This document shows positions 57,969 through 64,000 of a stretch of DNA of 64,000 nt, piece by piece (positions within the stretch are counted from its first letter, which is position 1; every line of letters begins with the position of its first letter). The notes beneath the pieces are model-generated. The model was given only the letters and a program-made list of their open reading frames with translations. It had not been told where the DNA came from and searched no databases. The DNA is taken from the NCBI RefSeq assembly GCF_014698755.1, contig NZ_JACJTO010000015.1, positions 1 through 64,000 on the forward strand, given 5' to 3'. This DNA comes from Aphanizomenon flos-aquae FACHB-1287 (GTDB taxonomy: Bacteria > Cyanobacteriota > Cyanobacteriia > Cyanobacteriales > Nostocaceae). The position numbers were made by a program, and so were the translations under genes.

Positions 57969-60900
57969 CTATTTAGTCATAGTCAGAGTCCGACGTTTAG
58001 TTACCAATTGGTAGGATTCAATGATGTCATTTTCCACCCAATCATGGAACTTATCAATGCCGATACCACATTCATAACCTGCGTTGACCTCACGAGCATC
58101 TTCTTTCATCCGTTTGAGGGAATCAAGAACACCTTCATAAACCACCTTATTATAACGACGGACGCGCACTTTACAGTTGCGAACCAGTTTACCAGATTGA
58201 ACATAACAACCAGCAACCGCGCCTCGGCCAACTGGGAAGACAGCACGGACTTCCGTTTGTCCCAAAGGTTCTTCCACCAATTCTGGTTCGAGTAAACCTT
58301 CCAAAGCACCTTGGATATCTTCCAAGAGTTTGTAGATGATATTATATTCTCGAACATCTACACCTGCTTCATCCGCAGCTTGCCTCGCGCCGCTGGCGTA
58401 GGTAGTGTTGAAACCAATGATGACAGCATTACTAGCCGCAGCCAAGTCTATGTCTGTTTCGGTGATTTCTCCAGCCGTAGCCAAAAGCATCCGAATTTGC
58501 ACTTCGTTTTGAGGAATTTGGCGGAGAGAGCCGATAATAGCCTCCACAGAACCTTGCACGTCGCCCTTGAGGATCAAGTTCAGTTCCTTCAACTCGCCTT
58601 CTTGTGCTTGTGCTGATAGGGTTGTGAGAGTGACACGACCTTGCAACAAGCGGGATTGACGTTGTTTGTCGGCGCGATCGCTGGCTATAGTACGAGCTTC
58701 TTTTTCATTTTCATAGACCTCGAAATCATCACCAGCAGCAGGGACATCACTTAAACCCAATACTTCCACAGCAAAGGATGGACTAGCCAGATCTACACGC
58801 TTACCACGGTCATTGACCATAGCACGGACCTTACCGAAAGCTGAACCAGCCACCAGCATATCTCCAACGTGGAGAGTACCATTTTGAATTAGCAAGGTAG
58901 CAACTGCACCTTTCGCCTTATCCAAATGAGCCTCAATGACTGTTCCTTTTGCGACCCGATCTGGATTAGCGGATAGTTCGGCTACTTCCGACACCAACAT
59001 AATCATTTCTAGGAGGGTGTCGAGGTTTTCGCCCTTAATGGCGCTAACGGGAACCATGATGGTTTCACCACCCCAATCTTCAGCGGTGAGACCATAATTA
59101 GTAAGTTCCTGTTTAACCCGTTCTGGCTGCGCGCCTTCTTTATCAATCTTGTTGATTGCCACAACAATGGGAACATTAGCAGCTTTGGCGTGACTAATAG
59201 CTTCAATGGTTTGGGGACGAACACCGTCATCAGCAGCTACAACTAGCACGGCAATATCCGTCACCCTAGCCCCTCTGGCACGCATCGCGGTGAAAGCTTC
59301 GTGACCAGGAGTATCAAGGAAGACAATCTGCTGTGGTTTACCTTCATGGACTATATCAACATGATACGCGCCGATATGCTGGGTAATACCGCCCGCTTCC
59401 CCAGACGCAACTTTGGTTTTGCGAATGGAATCGAGGAGAGTAGTTTTACCGTGGTCTACGTGACCCATAATGGTAACAACTGGAGGACGACGAATGAGGT
59501 GATCCAAGTCGGCCACATCAATCATTTCCGTGACCTTCCGAGCTTCAGCCTCTCTTTCAACGATTTCGACTTCAACTTCTAGTTCTTTGGCGACTAGGGT
59601 AATGGTAGGAATATCCAGATTTTGGGTAATACTGACGGCCATACCCTTCATAAACAGGATTTTGACAATCTCTGTATCGGCAATTACTAGGGCATCAGCC
59701 AATTCTTGAACTGTTAATGGGCCAGTAACAGCCAGTGTAGCTGGACGGTCTGGTTTTTGATCTACATTTTCTTGACGACGATGTTGGTCACGGGAAGAAC
59801 TGGATTTTTTGCCTCTGGTAGTAGGAGCAGCCACAACCGCTACGGCTGGGACACCGGCACGAGTACCCTTGGGTTTGGGGGGACGGGCAATGGAAAGACT
59901 CACTTGCACCGCTGTAGAAATTTCTAGACCATCTTCATCTAGTAAATCATCCTCATCTAGTAAATCATCTTCTACGATTGGTTTGACCCGTTTGCCCTTG
60001 GGTCCAATCTTAGCTTTTTCCTTGATTTCATCAATGATTTCTTCTTCTTGCCATTTTTTCCCACCCTTGTTCAAACGAGGGGGTGTAGGGCGTTTTAAAT
60101 CCAGAAGATCAGGAATTACTGGTGTTTCATCCAATACTTCTTTTTTCCCACCGCCCACATTATGTCTGGGTGGAGTTGCCGTGGGAATGGCCGCTGGCTC
60201 ACCGGGACGTGCAGGTCTAGGACGTTGGATATCTCCGCCAACTGATGGTCTACCACCGCGCTGTTCTGGCCTTGTTGGTGCCGAAGGATTAGCTCGACTG
60301 GGTTTCGGTGGTGGTGATGGTAAACCTTGGTCAGTTGAAGGTTTACTGGCTTTACCTTTAATTGGTTGCCTATCTTCTTCAACGCGTTGCTGGCGATCGC
60401 GTTTGAGGAGAGGTTTTTCCGATGTTCCTAAAGTTGGGGTTTCCGGTACTTTTGTGCCATCTACCCTAGGGGAAGGAGAAACCAACTGGGGTTTTTGCGC
60501 TTTCTCTGGTTTTGGTCTGGGAGTAGATATTTTCTCTGATTTTTCCGCTGCTACCTTCTCCCCGACCGGTTGAGGGAGAGATACCTGTTCTGGTTGAATA
60601 GGATGAGGTTTAAGCGGAGTCTCGGATTGATTCCGGGGTACTGGTCGAGTTGGTGCCGTCGGCTTCATAGATGAGACTGGTGTAGCAAAAGGCCGTGGAG
60701 GTGAAGGACTATTAGCCTCAGCAGCATTAGCAGCAACTGAAGTATCGGGTAAGTTGGTGGTAGTGTTTCTCAATATTTTCGGTTTGCGAATTTCTAGAAT
60801 TTGCTGTTTGTGATTGGCGCTTGGACGGTTTTGGGATGAATTTGGTTTATGGCCGTTTGTACCTTGTGCCTTTTTAGAGGCCAAATTTGTAGCGACAACT

Positions 60901-61061
60901 TTTTCGGCCGCACTACGAATTTGTTCAGCTTCCGATTCGGAAATCGTGCTGCTATGGCTTTTGACCGCAATATCGAGCTGGTCGCAAATTGCTAGTAGCT
61001 CTTTATTATCCAAATTCAATTCCTTTGATAAATCATAGATTCTAACTTTTCCGTTGTTCAT
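57969..61061 (-). CDS. infB: Translation initiation factor IF-2
   Basis: 1030 residues. An IF2_N domain is at the start ([20 protein letters not shown]). A proline- and charge-rich segment of about 350 residues follows. A second IF2_N lies near 450 ([20 protein letters not shown]). The GTPase domain begins near 533 with [28 protein letters not shown] and [11 protein letters not shown]. Domains II, III and the fMet-tRNA-binding C-domain complete it ([14 protein letters not shown]). GGGG precedes the ATG. It is the last gene of the rimP-nusA-ylxR-infB unit. Confidence 0.98.
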   Translation of the reverse strand: MNNGKVRIYDLSKELNLDNKELLAICDQLDIAVKSHSSTISESEAEQIRSAAEKVVATNLASKKAQGTNGHKPNSSQNRPSANHKQQILEIRKPKILRNTTTNLPDTSVAANAAEANSPSPPRPFATPVSSMKPTAPTRPVPRNQSETPLKPHPIQPEQVSLPQPVGEKVAAEKSEKISTPRPKPEKAQKPQLVSPSPRVDGTKVPETPTLGTSEKPLLKRDRQQRVEEDRQPIKGKASKPSTDQGLPSPPPKPSRANPSAPTRPEQRGGRPSVGGDIQRPRPARPGEPAAIPTATPPRHNVGGGKKEVLDETPVIPDLLDLKRPTPPRLNKGGKKWQEEEIIDEIKEKAKIGPKGKRVKPIVEDDLLDEDDLLDEDGLEISTAVQVSLSIARPPKPKGTRAGVPAVAVVAAPTTRGKKSSSSRDQHRRQENVDQKPDRPATLAVTGPLTVQELADALVIADTEIVKILFMKGMAVSITQNLDIPTITLVAKELEVEVEIVEREAEARKVTEMIDVADLDHLIRRPPVVTIMGHVDHGKTTLLDSIRKTKVASGEAGGITQHIGAYHVDIVHEGKPQQIVFLDTPGHEAFTAMRARGARVTDIAVLVVAADDGVRPQTIEAISHAKAANVPIVVAINKIDKEGAQPERVKQELTNYGLTAEDWGGETIMVPVSAIKGENLDTLLEMIMLVSEVAELSANPDRVAKGTVIEAHLDKAKGAVATLLIQNGTLHVGDMLVAGSAFGKVRAMVNDRGKRVDLASPSFAVEVLGLSDVPAAGDDFEVYENEKEARTIASDRADKQRQSRLLQGRVTLTTLSAQAQEGELKELNLILKGDVQGSVEAIIGSLRQIPQNEVQIRMLLATAGEITETDIDLAAASNAVIIGFNTTYASGARQAADEAGVDVREYNIIYKLLEDIQGALEGLLEPELVEEPLGQTEVRAVFPVGRGAVAGCYVQSGKLVRNCKVRVRRYNKVVYEGVLDSLKRMKEDAREVNAGYECGIGIDKFHDWVENDIIESYQLVTKRRTLTMTK

Positions 61062-61501
61062 CCACTCTTTCCCCTTTAATTTACAGTTTTAATGGATGGT
61101 TGCCTGGTTTGTGACATCTCCACCCTTTGATCACTGCTTTTTCGGTTGCCCTTGGTGAGATCGCCGGTGCCTCCAGTTAGGAAAGAGAGATGTTTCGGTT
61201 TAATACTGGCATCTCCACCAGGAGTGATGGTTGATGCAGAACTGGGATTTGACGCTACCAGGTTGCCATTGTTGGTTTTTTGTTTTGCTGATTTGTGAGT
61301 CTTCCACAATACAATCAAAAAAAAACTTGTTGGGAGTAAGGCCTTCCGTTTTGTCCACAAAAGGGAGATTGAGAAAGTTGTTTACATCCATCTACTATTT
61401 TGACACTAACTTGAGCGATACTAAAGGTGACGATCAGATCCCGAATAATTCGGCTTTGGTCATAATATTCTGAGAGATGATCGCAATTTTAGTTGTTACC
61501 A
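61062..61501. other. ylxR-infB spacer
   Basis: 440 bases between ylxR and infB, long for this operon. A minus-strand frame of 94 codons (61076-61360) is open and is listed separately as doubtful. A long leader for infB is an alternative explanation. Confidence 0.4.
61076..61360 (-). CDS. Possible small protein between ylxR and infB
   Basis: 94 residues from an ATG. The N-terminus has a short hydrophobic stretch ([12 protein letters not shown]), and the rest is polar and low in complexity ([29 protein letters not shown]). It is co-oriented with the operon and ends 15 bases before infB. No family is recognised, and an overlapping frame of 63 codons is also open. Treat as tentative. Confidence 0.3.
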   Translation of the reverse strand: MWTKRKALLPTSFFLIVLWKTHKSAKQKTNNGNLVASNPSSASTITPGGDASIKPKHLSFLTGGTGDLTKGNRKSSDQRVEMSQTRQPSIKTVN

Positions 61502-61771
61502 TTAAATACGATCTTGGCGATCGCTGTGATTTAGAAGTTGCCACAATGTTTGATACACTGTATCTGGCACTGTTCCATGCAGCGATCTGCCTAATCTATT
61601 TTTTTTCTGAGCTGCTTGTAGGCAACTCTCCTGTGGACAAATATAGGCAGAACGCCCCATGCCCTGATCTAATTGTACCTTTCCAGATGGAAAGACGCGG
61701 ACAATCCGCCAAAACTCTTGCTTCAAGTTTACTTGACGACAACTAATACAACGCCGATAGTTGGGTTTCAT
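61502..61771 (-). CDS. ylxR: YlxR-family RNA-binding protein (RnpM)
   Basis: 89 residues of the DUF448/YlxR family. RRCISCRQVNLKQEFWRIVR and GRSAYICPQESCLQAAQKK are the signature, with four cysteines in two pairs. Members bind RNA; in Bacillus and related bacteria the protein modulates RNase P. Its location between nusA and infB is the classic one. Confidence 0.92.
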   Translation of the reverse strand: MKPNYRRCISCRQVNLKQEFWRIVRVFPSGKVQLDQGMGRSAYICPQESCLQAAQKKNRLGRSLHGTVPDTVYQTLWQLLNHSDRQDRI

Positions 61772-61914
61772 CAGTCTTTTGCCAGATTCAGCTAAATATC
61801 TTGGGGATGTTAAACAATGTCTTTTTGAATACTTATTGTGATTGATAATTGAGTCAGATGCCCCTTTGCCTTATGCCTCTTGCTTGCTCAAATTAGTTTT
61901 GACAACTCCAGGAA

Positions 61915-63192
61915 TTAATCTTCCTCCCTACTGTCAAACCTATCCTCCTCCAATTCTAATTCTTCTTCCATTTTATCTTCTCGGTTAGACCTATCATCGT
62001 GATCATTTTGTGGTTGATTTTGGGCTCTCACCGCTGCAAATTTAATATCTTCGGCTTCCTGGTCATATTTAGCCTGATCTTTAATATCAATTTTCCAACC
62101 AGTGAGACGGGCTGCTAACCGGACATTTTGCCCTTCTTTACCAATAGCTAAACTGAGTTGATCTTCAGCAACTAAAACATGGGTTTGGCGACTTTCTGGG
62201 TCCATGAGTCTGACCTCATCTACCTTTGCTGGGCTCAAAGCATTGGCAATATAGGTAGCTGGATCTGGAGACCAGCGAATCACATCAATTTTTTCACCCC
62301 GTAATTCATTTACTACCACTTGGATTCTTGATCCCCTCGCCCCAATACAAGCCCCCACGGGGTCTACATCCCGGTCTAGGGTATCAACGGCAATTTTTGT
62401 CCGCGGTCCAACATAACGAGAAGGGGGATTAGCTTCCCGGGCTACAGCCACAATTCGCACCACCTCATCCTCAATTTCTGGAACTTCGTTGGCGAATAGA
62501 TAAACAACCAAACCTGCATCAGCACGAGATACCATTAATTGCGGACCTCGTTGCTGCCCTTGAGAAACTTTTTTCAGATATACCTTAAAAGTTGCATTAG
62601 CCCGATAGTTATCATTGGGTAGCTGTTCCCGTTTGGGTAATTCTGCCTCTACTTCTGATTGTCCAAAGCCGCTAGTAACTGCCAAAACCGCAGATTGGCG
62701 TTCAAATCGCAATACTCTAGCTTGTAATACCGTGCCTTCTAAGTCTTGAAACTCTTCTTGCACCATTTGGCGTTGTTGATCCCGTAGTTTTTGCGCCAAT
62801 ACTTGCTTAGTTTGCATGGCAGCCATGCGCCCAAATTCCCCCTGATCCGGGGTGACATCCAATACTACAGAATCTCCCAGTTGGGCTTCTGGGGCTACTT
62901 GCTGGACTTCGTCCAAGGAAATTTGATGATCAGTGTTACTAACTGTGTCGACAATAGTTTTGGTGGAAAGAACTCGAAATCCTTCGCCATCAATATCCAA
63001 TTCTACCTCAAAATTATTGAAATACTCTTCATCAAATTGTCTGCGTTCTAAATTTTGGGCGCGACGATAACGTTCGTAACCTTTAATTAGGGCTTCTCTA
63101 ATGGCTGCTTGTACAGCTACACGCGGTAAGTTTCGTTCCTGGCTAATACTTTCGATTAGCTCTTTTAATCCCGATAAAGTCACCATTGACAT
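61915..63192 (-). CDS. nusA: Transcription termination/antitermination factor NusA
   Basis: 425 residues. An N-terminal RNA-polymerase-binding domain (about 1-120) is followed by S1 (about 130-200) and two KH domains, with CIGARGSRIQVVVNELRGEKIDV and VAEDQLSLAIGKEGQNVRLAARLTGW. The tail from about 375 is highly acidic. The C-terminal repeats of E. coli NusA are absent, as usual in cyanobacteria. AGGAG seven bases before the first ATG supports the start at 63192. Confidence 0.97.
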   Translation of the reverse strand: MSMVTLSGLKELIESISQERNLPRVAVQAAIREALIKGYERYRRAQNLERRQFDEEYFNNFEVELDIDGEGFRVLSTKTIVDTVSNTDHQISLDEVQQVAPEAQLGDSVVLDVTPDQGEFGRMAAMQTKQVLAQKLRDQQRQMVQEEFQDLEGTVLQARVLRFERQSAVLAVTSGFGQSEVEAELPKREQLPNDNYRANATFKVYLKKVSQGQQRGPQLMVSRADAGLVVYLFANEVPEIEDEVVRIVAVAREANPPSRYVGPRTKIAVDTLDRDVDPVGACIGARGSRIQVVVNELRGEKIDVIRWSPDPATYIANALSPAKVDEVRLMDPESRQTHVLVAEDQLSLAIGKEGQNVRLAARLTGWKIDIKDQAKYDQEAEDIKFAAVRAQNQPQNDHDDRSNREDKMEEELELEEDRFDSREED

Positions 63193-63274
63193 ACGCAGTC
63201 TCCTAAAATTTTATGTAAACGGTCAGCACAATGAGATAACTGATAAAAAGTAATTGTTTTACCAGAACCAATTA

Positions 63275-63301
63275 CTCCTTACCAATTACCAGTTACCAGT
63301 C
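63275..63301. repeat. TTACCAG/TTACCAA heptamer repeats
   Basis: Three to four tandem heptamers lie in the 139-base gap between rimP and nusA. Confidence 0.7.
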
Positions 63302-63331
63302 CCTAATCCAAAGTCTAAAATCTAAAATTGA

Positions 63332-63793
63332 TTAGTGACGCTCATCCATTTGTACACTGGTAATAAGCTCACGGGGAATTTTCACTACACGACCCTTTTG
63401 ATTTAGGTAAACTGTAGTCTCGTCCCGGCGAATCAATAGACCTATCCACTCTTGCTGTTGCTCGTAGGGTGGGGAAGTGGAAATAATTACAGGAAATCCT
63501 TTGAAGGAAATAAACTCCCTGTCTGTTACCAGTTGCCGCGAAATACCAGGACTGGATACTTCCAACACATAAGCGTCTGGGATGATCTCTCCCTCGTCTA
63601 GTGAGGCTTCTAAGTCCCGGCTCATCCTTTCACAATCATCCAGGCCAATGTCCTGTAGAGGATTAAAGATATCTACCCGTAAGACTGGGGGACGTTGGTT
63701 TGTATGAAAAACTATACTAACAACTTCCAATCCTAGTTTTGCGGCTACTGGTGTCGCCAAATCAGTAATTTGTGGTATTAAAGGATGAGTCAT
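63332..63793 (-). CDS. rimP: Ribosome maturation factor RimP
   Basis: 153 residues from the ATG at 63793; a TTG four codons upstream is also in frame but abuts the hairpin. LGLEVVSIVFH, VLRVDIFNP, LDDCERMSRDLEASLDE and AYVLEVSSPGISRQL are RimP signatures. It helps assemble the 30S subunit. It is the first gene of the nusA operon, 139 bases before nusA. Confidence 0.93.
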   Translation of the reverse strand: MTHPLIPQITDLATPVAAKLGLEVVSIVFHTNQRPPVLRVDIFNPLQDIGLDDCERMSRDLEASLDEGEIIPDAYVLEVSSPGISRQLVTDREFISFKGFPVIISTSPPYEQQQEWIGLLIRRDETTVYLNQKGRVVKIPRELITSVQMDERH

Positions 63794-63804
63794 GGGAGAA
63801 TTCA

Positions 63805-63831
63805 ATAAAAAAAGTGGGCTTCAACCCACTT
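63805..63831 (-). terminator. Terminator-like hairpin just upstream of rimP
   Basis: On the minus strand AAGTGGG (63831-63825) pairs with CCCACTT (63818-63812) around a 6-base loop, followed by a run of T residues down to 63807. It has the form of an intrinsic terminator and ends only about 13 bases before the rimP start codon. It either ends an upstream transcript or acts as an attenuator in the rimP leader. Confidence 0.6.
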
Positions 63832-64000
63832 CCTGCGATAGGGATATCTTCCAAGAAGTCTTGTGACGAACTGCATTTAGTTCGCCCCTAACATGAGTGT
63901 AGCGTATTTCTTTAATTAGTCATGACTGACTGGAAAAAATCGGGGAACTCAAGAGTATGGCTAACGCCACGCTTCGCTATCAGCAGGATTTAGAAGTACA
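63832..64000. other. Region upstream of the rimP operon, right edge
   Basis: Non-coding as far as visible. A short hairpin GCGAACT...AGTTCGC-like (around 63868-63884) is present. CTAACGCCACGCTTCGCTAT at 63961-63980 is a fragment of the interspersed repeat seen at 25553 and 27974, in the opposite orientation. The window ends here. Confidence 0.4.

Noticed and set aside
59809-60573. 254-codon plus-strand frame inside infB
   Set aside because: It is the antisense of the proline- and charge-rich segment of IF-2. Its low-complexity Gly/Ser/Arg content follows from that, and it has no recognisable domain.

Overview
The window is chromosomal DNA of a cyanobacterium, most likely a filamentous member of the Nostocales (Anabaena/Dolichospermum/Aphanizomenon/Nostoc group). 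Oxygenic-photosynthesis genes (psbD, ycf4, petB-petD, ctpA, chlL-chlN), frequent HIP1 octamers (GCGATCGC), AT-rich coding sequence and many heptameric short tandem repeats (TCAGTTG/TCAGTGG, TAATGGG and GGTGACA types) all point that way. The genus is an inference.

Layout. 1-2.2 kb: 5' end of psbD (minus) facing ycf4, with a decayed IS200/IS605-like end between them, then a lipoprotein cyclophilin. 2.3-6.7 kb: a beta-ketoacyl-ACP synthase, a methyltransferase, gcvT-gcvH without an adjacent gcvP, and a lumenal pentapeptide protein. 6.8-11.2 kb: a papain-like protease with an acidic, TerB-like C-terminal half, then a phnD-phnC-phnE-type phosphonate/phosphite ABC transporter. 11.2-18.8 kb: an alpha/beta hydrolase, a NUDIX hydrolase, a cheW-mcp-cheA signalling operon on the minus strand (probably for type IV pilus motility), and tRNA-Leu(UAG). 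19-25.3 kb: membrane proteins (RDD-pentapeptide fusion, K+ channel with a zinc-ribbon tail) and a soluble lytic transglycosylase.

25.3-29 kb is an accessory stretch: a decayed short-chain dehydrogenase, an orphan HicB-like antitoxin, a PIN-domain protein fused to a beta-sandwich-like domain, and a frameshifted M28 peptidase. 29-33.7 kb is a chaperone block (dnaK, dnaJ, a membrane J-domain protein, DUF3143). 33.8-47.5 kb is housekeeping: uppS-cdaA, lysA, rimI, petB-petD, ctpA, an M50 protease and lepA. 48.1-51.3 kb carries chlL, a DUF5331 gene and chlN for light-independent chlorophyll synthesis.

51.4-57.1 kb is the most unusual region. It holds a two-gene module of an AAA ATPase plus a small PD-(D/E)XK-like nuclease candidate, small hypothetical genes, a DUF29 gene, a toxin-antitoxin pair whose toxin is frameshifted, a decayed second DUF29 copy, and a DNA methyltransferase fused to an Mrr-like nuclease domain. 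Truncated direct duplicates are nested around this cargo, so it looks like a rearranging defence island. The right end (58-63.8 kb) is the conserved rimP-nusA-ylxR-infB transcription/translation operon on the minus strand, with a terminator-like hairpin in front of rimP.

The strongest leads for something undescribed are the ATPase-nuclease pair, the PIN fusion protein and the papain/TerB-like fusion. No CRISPR array, rRNA, integrase or intact transposase gene was seen.
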